Shown: positions 1-10,810 of the stretch, piece after piece
Position numbering within the stretch: the stretch's first letter is position 1
How the letters are laid out: each line of letters begins with the position of its first letter
Source of the DNA: Chara braunii
Taxonomy: Eukaryota > Streptophyta > Charophyceae > Charales > Characeae
Reading direction: 5' to 3'
Assembly: GCA_003427395.1 (NCBI GenBank)
Contig: BFEA01000127.1
Coordinates: 748,196-812,195 of the forward strand
Length of the DNA: 64,000 nt
Notes under the pieces: generated by a model
The model's input: the letters and a program-made list of their open reading frames with translations, nothing else
What the model was told of the DNA's origin: nothing
Databases searched by the model: none
Translations under genes and position numbers: made by a program

Positions 1-325
1 ACCATCTCCGCTGCTGCTGTACCCTATTTCCATCCTACGAGCTAGCCCCCTCACTAGTAGGACGCTTGATATCCCACCATCTACTTCTCCCACTCGCCTC
101 TTTTTTTGAGAAACAAAAACATATGCAAAATTCAGAAAAAGACTCAGACACCCCCAATCAATCCCCTGTACCCCACTCCGGCATTGCTTACTGCAGCAGA
201 GCCACCATCTCCGCTGCTGCTGTACCCTATTCCCATCCTACCAGCTAGCCCCCTCACTAGTAGGACGCGTGATATCCCACCATCTCCTTTCCCACTCACC
301 TCGATCTCTTTTTTTGAGATACCGG
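1..325. repeat. Direct repeat, about 200-bp period
   Basis: Bases 1-115 recur at about 201-320 with few changes. Both copies contain ACCATCTCCGCTGCTGCTGT, then CCCCCTCACTAGTAGGACGC, then a T7 run followed by GAGA. The unit is cut by the window start, so copy number is unknown. No coding function is suggested. Short open frames here are proline/serine-rich and not conserved between the copies. Confidence 0.8.
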
Positions 326-1030
326 GGCCATTACCCGGCTTCGGCTGAGAAAACGTCTGAGAACACTTGCAGTAATTCGGAAAGCATGGGAACAGACCAC
401 AGAGGTCCTACAAATGCCCCAAAACCTTTGAAATCCCTAACAAACCCTTCCAAAGTTCTCCAACACTGTCTTACTCCCTGTGGAGCTCTTCCAGGCCTCA
501 CACCCCCACATCCTGCTGGGTTACAGGGCAACACAACTCACCCCAGCTCCGACCAGCGTTGTCCCAGCAGAAACCCTTGGTTGTCCCGTGGAATGCCCAC
601 CCCAAAGCATCCCCAGATCTCTCTACCAGGCCTCATGCTCCTGCATCAGCAGTTTACAGGGCAACACCCCAGCACCGGCCAGCGTCGTTCCGGCATCAAA
701 CAGCCGCAGATCACTGAGTATAACAGCATCGAAGCCACCTTAGACGAGATACTAGGACTCCCCAGAGTCAAGAGAATTTAGAAAAAACTAGAGTACCAAC
801 TACTTCAAGTCTTGAATGCATAGAAGCTTTCAGCCCAAAACCAAAATGCCCTAGTGCGATTGAGCCACCCGCCCTAAGCCTACCTCAACCCACATGCTCT
901 CGATACCCAGACTCTACCAGGCCTCACACCCCCAACTGCGAGGTTACAGAGTGGCACAACCCACTCCAGAATAAGCCCCACCTGCTGGGCTACAGGGCGA
1001 AGCGACTCACCCCGGCTCCGACCAATGGCG
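305..1030. repeat. Dispersed repeat family R1, copy 1
   Basis: The sequence from GATACCGGGGCCATTAC onward is collinear with 10047-10520, and its first part with 22555-22600. Shared blocks include AACACTGTCTTA, ACACAACTCACCCCAGCTCC and CATCCCCAG(A/G)TCTCTCTACC. Inside the copy, a shorter module (TACAGGGC followed by CCAGCxCCGxCCAGCGT) recurs near 520, 653 and 988. Two of the three copies lie just downstream of a SINE-like unit, so R1 may be part of a larger composite element. The open frame at 269-781 is not conserved and I do not call it a gene. Confidence 0.75.
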
Positions 1031-1937
1031 TACAGATACAATTTTCCCTTCGTTTATTTCTGTCACGATCGTCAGGCAAACTGCTGCACCACGGAGACCC
1101 GCCCGCATGATTTACGTCTGCCTGTTGGGGTCAGAGGCCCCATCCTATTAGGGAGGGGGGTCCTTTTGCTGAAAAGTAGGCCTACTAGTAGTGTCCCTAC
1201 ATCAAACACATAATTAGCAGGACAGTATTGACTCCTCCTAATGGAAAAGATTAACTATCTGTGTGATGGGATGCTCTAGGAGGCACAGGCCATCTTTCCA
1301 TCATTCTTATCTGGGGTGCGTTTTCCATTTTCACTTTTCTTCACTACATTTCCCAGCCTCTGCAACCCCTGGCATTTTCATCATGATTCACCCTTTTCAT
1401 TCAGGGTAAGGGATAATTTAGAATACATCGATTGTATGTTATTGTAATTACTTCTAATGGAATTGTTTAATTCTCAAGAATGAAGTTGTCTTCATGCAGG
1501 CAGGCCTGTACATCCCTGCGGGAGTTGACTGGCACACCTTTGGGATGTAATGGCGGTCTTAAAGGCTCCTCTCCCCCACATGACCTTTCCTGCTGCCTAA
1601 GATTTCATAGCTGGTTCAAAATTCAAATGTTATATCTGGCAGCACGTCTCTGTTGAAGACGTTTCCCCCCCCCTTTTTTTTTTCTTCAGGAGGGCAGTGG
1701 GATGAAGCTTGGCCGTTAGTCTCCTTGGGGTTAGCTAAAGCAATCCATGCTGTTCAGACTATTCATCTGTTGAAGCTTCTACCACCAGAACATGGCCACC
1801 TGGGCCGCGGGTCTGACACCTCAAATTCTGGAGGCACGAAACGAAAACGGGGCCGCCAATCGAATTTATCAGAGGCAGGCCCAGTGTTTGACGTTTCGGC
1901 CTTATTTTCTTATGGGAACAAGTTTCGGACTGCAAGG
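1031..1937. other. No gene recognised
   Basis: I see no protein domain, RNA gene or long repeat here. The only notable sequence is a pyrimidine run at about 1662-1688 ending in TTCAG, which resembles a 3' splice site but has no exon next to it that I can support. Confidence 0.5.
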
Positions 1938-2208
1938 CTGGGGCCGTGTACTTGTGCTTTGAACCACCAGTACACCTGGGCCTGGAGGAGCTGCACTGCA
2001 CACCAACCTTTTCCGAACCACCAGCGAAGCACCTTTCTTCCTTTCTCGCTGGCACCGCCACCCGTTGTGGTCCTGCGTAAACTTCGGAGTTGGCAAATTG
2101 TGATTTTTTATAAGGCTGCGGCCGTGTACTGGCGGTTTAACATGGAAAAGGATGCTGGGCCTGGGCTCGCATCCCCGCATGTGGTGCTACCCACGAAAAG
2201 AGGTATGC
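1938..2208 (+). repeat. SINE-like unit S, two partial copies
   Basis: GGGGCCGTGTACTTG at about 1943 and GCGGCCGTGTACTGG at about 2118 begin two related segments. The second continues with GGATGCTGGGCCTGGGCTCG and a CCCACGAAAAGA stretch, and matches the unit at 12018-12124 and, inverted, those at 5.1, 9.9, 13.3, 20.6, 22.5 and 23.3 kb. Full copies end in poly(A), which suggests a retroposed short element. I cannot prove a Pol III promoter. Confidence 0.6.
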
Positions 2209-2307
2209 CTTATGAGTGGTTTAATCTCCATTCCCAAATTCATGAGCAGACCGCAAAAAGTATCATCAAATGCTCATCATAATCTTATTGTAATGTTATC
2301 ATAAGCC

Positions 2308-2515
2308 AAGTGGCCTGTGGCTCAGTGGTTAGGGCACCAGTTGTCAATGCGTGTTGCGGTCTGAGGTTGTGGGTTCAAAACTGCACCTCTGTGCAGAGAC
2401 AGCGGCGGGCGTTTACATAACGCACGGTCACTTGCATACCCCCTTGGGCTGATGCAGGTAAGCTATCATAGACACTGACTGCGCACCGCCCAAGGGATTG
2501 TCTATGGTGTTGTAT
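2308..2515 (+). mobile_element. tRNA-derived SINE
   Basis: The 5' part has both internal Pol III promoter elements at tRNA-like spacing. The A box TGGCTCAGTGGTTAGG lies near 2318 and the B box GGTTGTGGGTTCAAAACTGC near 2374. The anticodon-arm region between them is not a good tRNA fold and no matching acceptor stem is seen, so this is a tRNA-like SINE head and not a working tRNA. The body continues with a non-tRNA segment to about 2515, where the end is uncertain and no clear poly(A) tail is seen. Confidence 0.65.
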
Positions 2516-2988
2516 GTTGGGTCCTGGCCTGTGGGATGCAGGTACGGGTTGGTGGTTAGACTGCTCATGTGTGTTGGTGGTTACCTTAGGCGCTGCTTTG
2601 GGGGGGACAAGGTCCTTAGGTGGGATGGGGGTCCCATTTGGGGGGAGGGTTGGCTTGGGACAAGCTCTGCTGGAGGATATCGGTGGGGAACCTACAGTAG
2701 AGGACTGTCTTAAGGGATCCCGGCAGGAGGGGTGTTAGTAGACTGACTCTGGTGGAGGAGATCGTTGGGGAACCTGCAGTAGGGGGGGGCTGTCTGAGGG
2801 GGATCCTCCAAGATAGGATGGTCTGTGTCCCATAAACTAGTTGCTGACTCTAGATTAGATACCTGTTGTGGGTCCAGAAACCGACCTGTACAACACCCTG
2901 GACTTCAACCACCAGTACATCCAGCTAATCAGCCGCAGGCCCTTTTCAACAGCCGCCCGCCACAAATTCAATTTATCTACGGCGCTGT

Positions 2989-2992
<4 letters not shown>
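2516..2992. repeat. G-rich stretch with ~85-bp duplication
   Basis: A segment containing ATCGGTGGGGAACCTACAGT (about 2668-2721) recurs diverged at 2750-2807, ending at a GGATCC in both copies. The rest is G/T-rich with no recognised gene. Confidence 0.55.

Positions 2993-3032
<40 letters not shown>
2993..3032. repeat. Poly(T) tract, 40 bp
   Basis: An uninterrupted T run. Read on the minus strand it is a poly(A) tail, probably of a retroposed copy whose body lies at lower plus coordinates or has been lost. The adjacent 2880-2935 segment weakly resembles the CCACCAGTAC part of unit S. Confidence 0.6.
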
Positions 3033-3260
3033 CTTCAAACGAGTTCGCAGTTGTAATGACAGCCAGAAGAAGGCCTCATCTGTGACCGTGGAATTTGGCA
3101 GGCTGCATTACGCAGCAATCTGATCTGCTTGCCTACCTGACAGCCTACCTCTAGCTTAATCCTTTTCCATGTCATGCATTTTCGGTTCTGTAGTTCTTGT
3201 TTTGGTTTGTGTCGGTTGTGGCCAGCGTGTTTTCATAGTTCGGAGCTCCATTCTCCCTCG

Positions 3261-3472
3261 GGGCTGCATGTGTTACTCTTCCCTTCCCTTTTTGGAACTC
3301 TGTACATTCAGGCCACGGCTCAGACCCAGAGTCGGCCAGTGTCATGTTCGGGGCTCCCGCCCTCAGGGCTGCATGTGTTACTCTTCCCTTCCCTTTTTGG
3401 AACTGTATATTCAGGCCACGGCTCAGACCCGGAGTCGGCCAGTGTCATGTTCAAGGCTCACCGCCCTCATGT
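3261..3472. repeat. Tandem duplication, 105-bp unit
   Basis: Two adjacent, nearly identical units start with GGGCTGCATGTGTTACTCTT at 3261 and 3366 and end near GCCCTCA. They share GGCCACGGCTCAGACCC and GAGTCGGCCAGTGTCATGTT. The high identity implies a recent duplication. Open frames across it repeat the same peptide and are not treated as genes. Confidence 0.85.
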
Positions 3473-4240
3473 GTACTAGACCAAGCATATTCCGGGTGTC
3501 CTCAGCCCCCCATTTCAATGTCTGTTTTCTCTGTCTATGTTTACATGAATGTGCTGATTATGCTGCACCCGAACTAGGTACGCTTTCTGCGTAGGCTGTC
3601 TCAAATTGCCTAAATGTATTTTAATATACTGTTCTGTACTTTGATGTCCCCATGCCCACCTTCCATGTGGTCGTTATCCCAATGCACAGTGCCACATTGC
3701 CATAGTGTGTCACTCTGACATGTTGTCTGCACTGCTATCCCCAACCCTTGTGGCGTGCTATGAGACAGCTTTGACCACCTTCCTGTGCCCTTCCCCCCAA
3801 CAGGCCATCTAATAGCAGGCTGCATGGCCCACCTGTAAGAAGTTGACTGCCTTAAGAGGGAATGCAGAAACTTGTAACTTTGACTGTTAACGACTCTACC
3901 TGATTGGCTATCTGATTGGCTATCCTCTTGTCATGTCTGTCTTCCTGTGTATGCTTGCCCCTTTCCCGGTGGACTTTTGAACAGCAGTTCTCACCTAAAT
4001 CCTCACCTAAACCCTCTTATTCCCCACTTGTCCTAATCACCCCTGTTCTGTTATCAGTGGATCCTGAGTTACAAATCTCCCTTAGCTTGTTAACCCATTT
4101 TCTCGACAACCCTCTTGTCCACAGTCCTGAATTGTTAACGAGTCTCCTGGCCGGCTGAGGGAGTGACTCTGTGGAGAGGGATGCGGGGCGAGGGCTAGGG
4201 GAGGGGGTAGAAAGGAGGCGGGGATGGAGGAGGGAGGAGT
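3473..4240. other. No gene recognised
   Basis: Ordinary-composition sequence with only short repeats, for example CTGATTGGCTATC twice at 3900-3925. Nothing recognisable is encoded. It forms the 3' flank of LINE A. Confidence 0.5.
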
Positions 4241-4261
4241 GAGCAGGAGAGGGGAGAACAG

Positions 4262-5008
4262 TCAGCGAGGGATGGCGGGGGTATTCAGAGGGTCTGCTGG
4301 GATCAGCACAAAATTGGTTGGTTGGAAGTTAATAACAAAGTGGTCAGTTGGCAAGAACTCCCACTGTCTCTCCGTAGAGAGCCAGGGTTGCCATTGCAAG
4401 TTGTGTTGTTGGTCCAAAGTGCACAGCCTGTGATTCTGGTCAACCCAAGTGGTACGGAAGGATTCAATAATTTGGTCCTTCTTGGAGTCTTCAGTTTCTT
4501 GGTCGAGCCTCGTCTGAAAACTTTTCCAGGCAGCATGTGTCTCAGATGCGATTGCGTCCACAATGGTGACCTTTGCTTGTTGGAATTCAAAAGATTGTTG
4601 TTTTCTTTCGTAGGAACACCTCATTTGCCAGGTTGCCATAAGCACTGTCAGACGAGTATATTGGAAGAGGTTACTCATAAAGCTCGACCATTCTGTTTCA
4701 CTTGGCGGGAGGACCCCGAAGAGGATGGTCTTCTCGTCCCAAGGGAGGTGGTGCCCTGTGATGTAATGCCAGGCTGCGTCCCACTAGTGCCAGAGGCGAG
4801 TTACCATTGGGCAGTCTCAAAGGCAATGCTCTAGGTTCGCACGTTTCCTGGGGAAAGCGAGGTCGCAGTAAGTGCACAAGGGAGAAAGAATCCCTTTTTG
4901 TTCCAGATCCATCCTCGCAGTCACCCAGTCAGGGGTTGGTAGGCATCGGTGCATGATCTGCCACTGTAGAGATCTGTGGTTAGTTGGCCGGATGTGGGAA
5001 TAGGACAA
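4262..5008 (-). pseudogene. LINE A ORF2 C-terminus with zf-RVT-like domain
   Basis: The frame at 5008-4817 reads RSLQWQIMHRCLPTPDWV, then CTYC, then NLEHCL. This matches the zinc-binding domain found after the reverse transcriptase in plant LINEs, a tryptophan and leucine followed by CxxC and HC. A second frame, 4678-4262, carries the last 138 residues (SFEFQQAKVTIVDAIASET and onward) and stops before the flank. The two frames are separated by a frameshift. The domain presumably contributed to nucleic-acid binding in the ORF2 protein. Assignment rests on motif spacing only. Confidence 0.6.
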
Positions 5009-5013
5009 CCATC

Positions 5014-5182
5014 TTTTTTTTTCTTTTCTTTTTTTTCTTTTTTCTTTTTTTTTAAGGCCCTTTTACAAAACCTCTATCCTGGTGGTGGTAAGAGAACCAC
5101 CGGGATTGAGGCTTTGCCTTGCGGGCCGCTCCATCTATTGGTGGGGAGCAACACCTGTTGGAAACCGGGTCCAGTGTCCCTT
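5014..5182 (-). repeat. SINE-like unit S inserted in LINE A
   Basis: On the minus strand the unit runs from GGGACACTGGACCCGG to a long A-rich tail (T-rich at 5014-5053 on the plus strand). It holds TCCATCTATTGGTGGGGAGC on the plus strand and a hairpin of arms GGTGGT and ACCACC around a TAAGAG loop at about 5078-5110. It interrupts the reading frame of LINE A and so post-dates it. Confidence 0.7.
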
Positions 5183-5315
5183 GAATACATCTTGACAAAT
5201 TTACATTTTTGACGACCATCTTAACAAGAAGAGATCTGTTTTTTTTTTTCAGTGGGGAGTCCCTATGCCATCTTCGCTGGATGTCCTCCATGATTGATAC
5301 CGGTGTGCACGATGT

Positions 5316-5699
5316 TCAATATCCATTTTTGACTGTGTATTGCCATGGATTCATTTTAGATGAACTCCCCCATTGCCATTCCCATTCTGCTGGATCGAAG
5401 GGGAGGTGGGAGAGGGGGGTGGTTGGTTCATACAAGAACAAAGTGTCGTCCTTGTCCTCCACCACCCTCACTCTTATTACTATTGATGCTGAGCTTTGGC
5501 AGTCCAATTCCTCTTCTCGGTGGATCGTTGACCATCTCGCACCCGGCAGCTCCGGACGGTAGGCGGCCAGCTGCAAGTGGGTAGGGTGTACCTGCTCCAC
5601 CTTGTAGACAAACATGGGAAGATGAAGAGACTGGAGGTGCACTACCCAGTCATCATGGACAATGGTGGGCCCATCTCGTAATGCCTTGATCCAGGCCAA
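5316..5699 (-). pseudogene. LINE A ORF2, post-RT segment
   Basis: A 127-codon frame lies between the reverse transcriptase and the zinc-binding region and contains MAWIKALRDGPTIVHDDWV near its start. No domain is recognised. The region corresponds to the variable stretch between the RT thumb and the zf-RVT domain. It is bounded by the foldback element upstream and the SINE-like insertion downstream, and both break the frame. Confidence 0.5.
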
Positions 5700-5902
5700 G
5701 GGGACGGCCTCCTATCCTGCAGGTCTTGTGCCAGGTTGGGAGTCGGGCCTAATGTTTCTCTTATTTTATCTTCAGTATGCCAGGCCGCCAGGTTTTCATC
5801 CTACAGGTCCCGGCTTGTAAAAAAGCCTCTCTTTACCCATCTGAACCATTTGGACTTGCGCCGAAGGGAGAGAGAGAATCCCACGTGGTCTAGGAGTAAC
5901 TG

Positions 5903-6198
5903 CCATTTCGTCAAAATTGACATCTTTTATTTTTTGAACGAAATTGAAAAATTTAATGTTCCTGAGGGTCCGGCATTTGTAAAACGCTGGACCTCCTGGC
6001 TGTACATGGACCTAGCTTGAGACCAGGTACCTCCAGGCAGTCCTGCCTGGAGGTGCCGGGTCTCAAGCTAGGTCCATGTACAGCCAAGGGGTCCAGCGTT
6101 TGGACCCTTAGGAACAACACATTTTGACGAGTTTTCGGCCAAAAAACTCGGTTTCAATTTCGTTCAAAAAATAAAAAATGTCCATTTTGACGAAATGG
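5903..6198. mobile_element. Palindromic foldback element, 296 bp
   Basis: The two halves are inverted copies around 6041-6042. The centre reads CTCCAGGCAG TC CTGCCTGGAG. The outer ends read CCATTTCGTCAAAATTGACA on the left and its complement on the right, and AGCTAGGTCCATGTACAGCC pairs with the left half. The right arm is about 15 bases longer, with a few mismatches. The element sits within LINE A, whose frame it interrupts. This is the structure of a foldback MITE or snap-back insertion. No transposase is encoded and I cannot define a target duplication. Confidence 0.8.
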
Positions 6199-6436
6199 TC
6201 TTTGAGTTGAGAGTGTCCAAACAGCGGCTGGCGCTGAACGTTGTGCCACCTCAGCGGGACCAACTTTCTCTTCGGACCGTGGTCTCTCCATAATCGTAAA
6301 ATTGTAGGCCACATCGGGTCGGTGCGCAGGTCCCACCTGGCGGGGCCACCCGGGCTTGCATCCGAGTCCACTCGTGGGCAGGCCGGGATGGTCCAAGCCG
6401 AGTTAGTCGACCATTGCAGGGGGTGCACCTGGTGGT

Positions 6437-7811
6437 CTAGAGAGGAGGGGGGGGGCAGGATGCTATCTGGATGTATGCATACGGGGCCCATGGGATATCA
6501 TTAGCTAATAGCAGTCTAATGAGTAGTTTAAACATTAGGGCATTAATCTCTCTGGCCGGGCTTATGATTCCCAGACCCCCTTTTGATCTTGGTTGGGTAA
6601 GGACATCCCATGACAAGTGTTTCAGGCATCGTGTGTGTGAGTGATCGTTTTTCCATAGGTAGGCAGCGGCCGCCTGATTCAACCTAGCTAGTTGTTTTTT
6701 TACAGAGGCCAAAAGGCGACTTTGTACCATATCGAGGCAAATATTGCATTGTTTATTGCCAACGCCCTCCCTACCAGTGAGGTTGGTTTGGCGTCCCAGG
6801 TAGACATACGTTGAATCGTCAGGTCCACCAGCACGTCTCCGTGGTCCGGGAGGGGGGCCAGCGCCGTAAGGTTCACTCCCAGTACCCTAATAGCCGCTTC
6901 CTTGCATCGCCATGTGACAGGGGGGGCGGTTGGAGGGTCATTCTGTGGATAGTTTAACCACCAACCTTTCGTTTTCGTTCCCCAGTTAACCTTCATGTCA
7001 GCAACAATTTCAAATAGGTGTATGGTGTGTGCCAGTGCTTGAAAGCTTCGGGTATTAGCCCGAAATAGGACTGTCAGGTCATTCGCAAACAATGATGTTG
7101 TGGGGATCAGGTGTTCGGGGATCTCGGGTACGTCGATCTTTTGTATTAGCGGTTTGGACCTGATCATTGTTGCGAGAGCATCCATCACTACAACGAACAA
7201 CATTGGTGCTATGGGATCACCCTGTCTTACTAATCTGTGGAGACGAAATGGTGATGCCAGGTGACTATTAAGTGATATGTTGGTCGAGGCTATTTTGTGG
7301 AAGATGTTGATCCACTTGCAGAATAGGGGGGCGAAATGCATTTTGTTAGGGCACAGATCTAGGAAGTCCAGTCAACATGGCCATACGCTTTTTCAAAGTT
7401 AATGAACAATATTGTTGCGTCGGCCTTCCTTTGACGTGCATATTGTTCATTAACTTTTTCAATCTCGTTGACCAGTAGAATATTATCCTGAATATTGCGA
7501 TGGGGCATGAAGCCCGACTGGTCCGAGTGAATCAGGTGTGGCGAAAGGGGTAGCAGTCTGTTCGCCCAGGCTTTAGCAACAATTTTGTAGCGCATTGGTA
7601 GAAGGGTAATCGAGCGATTGTTTCGGATCTCCTCCCTATCCCCCTTCTTATGTAACAAGGTTGTTACCCCTTGACCAATCATTTCCCCAAACATTTCTTC
7701 ATGAAACACTTCGTTAACGTACGCTACGAAGTCATTCGCAAATATATCCCAGAAGTGAAGCCAAAACTCTTTAGGGAATGCATCAAGGCCCGACGTCTTT
7801 TCATCGTTCAT
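6437..7811 (-). pseudogene. LINE A reverse transcriptase, catalytically dead
   Basis: Frames 7811-7359, 7341-6700 and 6730-6437 together cover the polymerase. Visible motifs in order are KTSGLDAFPKEFW, LLHKKGDREEI, ITLLPMRYKIVAKAWANRL, SGFMPHRNIQDNIL, INFEKAYGHVDW (motif A), VRQGDPIAPMLFVVVMDAL (motif B), then SLFANDLTVLF (motif C) and the post-RT PRSKGGLGI. In active LINEs motif A has an aspartate where this copy has N (INFEKAY), and motif C reads F/YADD where this copy has FAND. Loss of two catalytic aspartates plus frameshifts near 7345 and 6715 make it inactive. The family reaction is target-primed reverse transcription of element RNA. Confidence 0.88.
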
Positions 7812-9312
7812 GCCTTGTAGCGGAGGAGGTCGGATTGAGATAATGGTTTGTCTAGAAGTTCGTTTTTCTCTGTCGACAGTAAAGCAGGCAGGGCATTAAG
7901 CAGTGTGTCCCTTGCCTCCTTTAAGGCTTGTGGATGCCTTAGCCCCATCTCCGATGTGAACAGGTGCTTAAAGTATGTTGAGGCATATTCGACAATCTGG
8001 TAGGCATTTCTGGCTACTAGTTGTGAATCGTCAAAAGGGTGTTTGAGGGAAGGTACTGTGTTTTGTCTGCTTTTTGCCTTGGCTTTGTCGAAGAAGGTCT
8101 TGGTCATCATTCCTTCCGAGGCATCCTTATTGATTCTTTGATTGGATACTCCATTTTTGGGCTTGCACGTCTAGGTAGTTCTGGAGTTGGGCCCGAGCCC
8201 TTTGGAGCGTCTGGAATGTGGGTTGGTCGAAGGGGTTTTCTTGGAGGTGCTTGTCCCATTCTTCAAGTCGTAGCAGCAATCTGTCAATTATTGTCTTTCT
8301 GTCTCGTGCAATTTTGATGCAGAGTTTTTTAATCCTCTCTCCGAGTAGAGCAATCCCTTCATTGAACCACTGCACCAGCAAGCCTTCCGGGGGTTTGTTG
8401 GCTGACCAAAATTCCCAGAATTCCTTGACTTGTTTGTTCAAAATGGGCAACTGTGAGAGCGATGTGTTGAGTTTGAAGAATCCTGGGCCTCTGGCAACAT
8501 GAGCATGGAATGAGAGGCCCACAACTATCATTCGATGGTCGAAAGAGCTGCAGGGGGAGAAGGGGAGGATATTTGTCATTGCTAGTAGTCCTCTGAGATC
8601 CTGAGAGATGAGTCCCAGGTCTATACGTGAATTTGATATGCCTGCCTCACCTCTCAATCTAACGCATGTGTATGCACGTTTGGTTGGGTGGAGCTCTTGG
8701 TATGTGTCAGTGAGGTCCAACCTAGTCATCATATTTGCCAGCGCTTTAATATGATTGGGGTGTCTTCTGGTAGTGTGTTATGCAGATCCTTGTGCAGGTT
8801 GTTGAAGAACATTACCCTGCTCGTTGGTTCATTCGGCGCATATATGCTTACCAGGCATATTTCTTCCATTCCTATTGTTGCTCGGAGCCACACCCATCTT
8901 CCTTCCTCTCGATCCCATTCTGCTTGTATGGGTACCAGTCTCGAGGAACGGGGTAGCCAAATGGCCACTCCTGTTCCCAAATGGCCACTCCTGTGGAGGC
9001 AGAAGATTTTGCCGGGGCGGCAAAGGAGGTGTGGGGCCATATATGCCGTTCTCTCTCCCTGTGAGGGTCCGAGTCGGTAAGGTGGGTTTCCTGAACTGCG
9101 ATGGCGTCTGGCCACTTACCTCTCATATCCCTAGTGATGAGTTTCCAAAGTGCGTCCTTTGTTTGTTCATTGTATTGCGCCAATCCGTTGGCATTTATTG
9201 ATCGTAGATCCAAGTCTGTCTCCACCAATTTTTTGGCCCACTGTGGCTGCTGGCGGNGNGGGGGCGNGGNGGGGGGGGGACTGGGGCACCGGGGGGCCTC
9301 CTCTGATGGCAC
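7808..9312 (-). pseudogene. LINE A endonuclease and linker
   Basis: The N-terminal frame (9312-8872) has IAVQETHLTDSD, the catalytic glutamate motif of APE-like LINE endonucleases. Frame 9115-8729 continues with GVAIWLP and ICLVSIYAPNEP. Frame 8732-8127 has ISNSRIDLGLIS and FDHRMIVVG, which correspond to the SRID and SDH motifs near the C-terminus. The expected GDFN motif between the two frames is absent: the sequence goes from PIIL directly to the next frame, so a deletion or rearrangement removed it. Frame 8110-7808 is the linker to the reverse transcriptase. In a live element this enzyme nicks target DNA to start reverse transcription. Confidence 0.8.
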
Positions 9313-9330
9313 CTATCCCTGATTATGATT

Positions 9331-9900
9331 ATGAGCCTGCTCCTCGTCTTGACGCAGTAATGTGTTTTGGATCATTTATTGGACTGTGTTTGTGCATTTT
9401 CCCCTCCATCTCATTTGGGGGGTGTTCATTCTGTTTCTGTTCGTGCAACCCCTAGGGAGGGGTCGTCCCACAGTCTGTTTGTGTCCAACATTCCCGCCTC
9501 CAGGACTCGTTGCAGGAATAGTGCCTGTTCCTTCGTGGACCAGACGTTGTTAGTTCGCAGCCGTGAGATGGGGGTGTCCAAAAGTTGTAATTGTGACATC
9601 CATATCATGTTATTATTGTCTGGTGTTTCGTGCGGCAGGGATGTTCCAAAGAGAGCCAGGATGGGGGTGACTTCTTTGGGAAAGGGGAGGTCTCGTGGAA
9701 ATACCATCCCCACAACTTCCTGGTCCCCTTGTAGGAGCAAGTGGTTGCGTAGCATGAGCCTGGTCAGCATTTGTGTAGTGGAGCCCCTCCATCCCTGGAC
9801 TGTGATGCCCGGTGGGGTGTCCTGAGCCGCTCTGAGATAGCGGAAAGCCAGCCTGGGGACCCTCGGAGTTGTAGGTCTGAATCCAATCTGCCATTCCGCT
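9331..9900 (-). pseudogene. LINE A ORF1-like remnant
   Basis: Frames 9894-9613 and 9770-9426 encode fragments similar to the C-terminal part of LINE C ORF1 (42984-43268). In both, a short segment with W, E/D and LxRVL spacing appears (NNVWSTKEQALFLQRVLEAG here, NPFWMEEDLRTCLSRVLRNG there). That places it just upstream of ORF2 as expected for ORF1. The frames are broken and the N-terminal part is missing, cut by the SINE-like unit at 9929. Confidence 0.55.
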
Positions 9901-9928
9901 CCCTGCTGTTGACGGCGGAGCGATAAGT

Positions 9929-10026
9929 TTTTTTTTTTTTTTGGGGGGGGGACAAATGCTCCAGTCTATTCAGTCTATTCGTGGGGAGCAAGACATGCTG
10001 GGAACTGGGCCCAACGTCCCATATAG
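9929..10026 (-). repeat. SINE-like unit S with poly(A) (T on plus)
   Basis: The plus strand reads a T run and G run, then CCAGTCTATTCAGTC and ATTCGTGGGGAGCAAGAC, then GGGAACTGGGCCCAACGTCC. The minus strand is therefore the sense orientation ending in poly(A). It is followed at 10047 by an R1 copy, as at 22.5 kb. Confidence 0.7.
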
Positions 10027-10046
10027 AATTATGCAAATGATTTGAA

Positions 10047-10810
10047 ATACCAGGGCCATTACCTGGCTTCGGCTAAGAACAATCTGAGAACTATGAAAAA
10101 GATTCTAGAAAATTTTAGGAAAACATGGATAACTGCTAACCCATTGCTAGGCTACTCAAGCAGCACTTACTAAGTCAAAAAACGGAAAGCCACAGAAGCC
10201 CTTTGAATGCTCAGAACCCCTGAAATCCCCAACAAAATATTCTAAAATTCTCTAACACTGTCTTATTCCCTGCCGAGCTTTCCCAGGCCTCTTGCCCCCA
10301 TTCTGCTAGGTTATAGGGCAACACAACTCACCCCAGCTCCGGCCAGCGTCGTACCGACAGCAACCCTTGGTTTTCCCTTGGAATGCCCGACCTAAGGCAT
10401 CCCCAGGTCTCTCTACCAGCCTCACGCTCCTGCTATCAACAGGTTACAGGGCAACCCCCCAGCTCCGGCCAGCGTCCTTCTGGCATCGAAAAACCGCAGA
10501 TCCATGAATATAACAGCATTAAAAAAACTAAACTGAGTTGCAAACGGTACCCAAAATAGACTTTCCTCATGAGATAGGCTAAATTTCAGAAAACATCTGA
10601 AAAGGCTTGGAAAAATATGAGAGTGGGGAGGCAAAACTGAAACTGCCTACTATCCAAAAATCCCCCCCTCAACAGACGGAACGTCGGTCCAAGCTTTCAG
10701 TCCTCGTACCAGAACTCACTTGATCTCATATCCCCTTCTGCTAGGGTAACAGGGCACCACAACCTTCCCCAGTACTGACCAACCTAGTCCTGACGGACAG
10801 GAAGTGCCTT
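10047..10810. repeat. Dispersed repeat family R1, copy 2
   Basis: Collinear with 305-780, beginning GATACCAGGGCCATTACC and containing AACACTGTCTTATTCCC, ACACAACTCACCCCAGCTCC and CCAGCTCCGGCCAGCGTC. A further module at 10735-10805 resembles 978-1027. No gene is supported. Confidence 0.75.

Larger units (their letters stand above)
4241..9330 (-). mobile_element. LINE A: near full-length, inactivated non-LTR retrotransposon
   Basis: Read on the minus strand, the order is endonuclease (about 9300-8130), linker, reverse transcriptase (7811-6700), a post-RT segment with the plant-LINE signature PRSKGGLGI (6437-6730), and a C-terminal zinc-binding region (4817-5008). This is the usual ORF2 order of L1-like elements. 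Frameshifts and stops split the frame many times, and catalytic residues are lost in both enzymes. A SINE-like unit and a palindromic foldback sit inside it, so the copy is old. The exact 3' end is not marked by a clear A tail; 4240 is a limit set by the last coding-like frame. Confidence 0.85.

Noticed and set aside
269-781. A 170-codon plus-strand frame as a gene
   Set aside because: It lies in dispersed repeat R1, and the second copy of R1 at 10 kb does not keep the frame.
2318-2395. A tRNA gene
   Set aside because: A and B boxes are present but no cloverleaf with a matching acceptor stem can be drawn, so it is treated as a SINE head.
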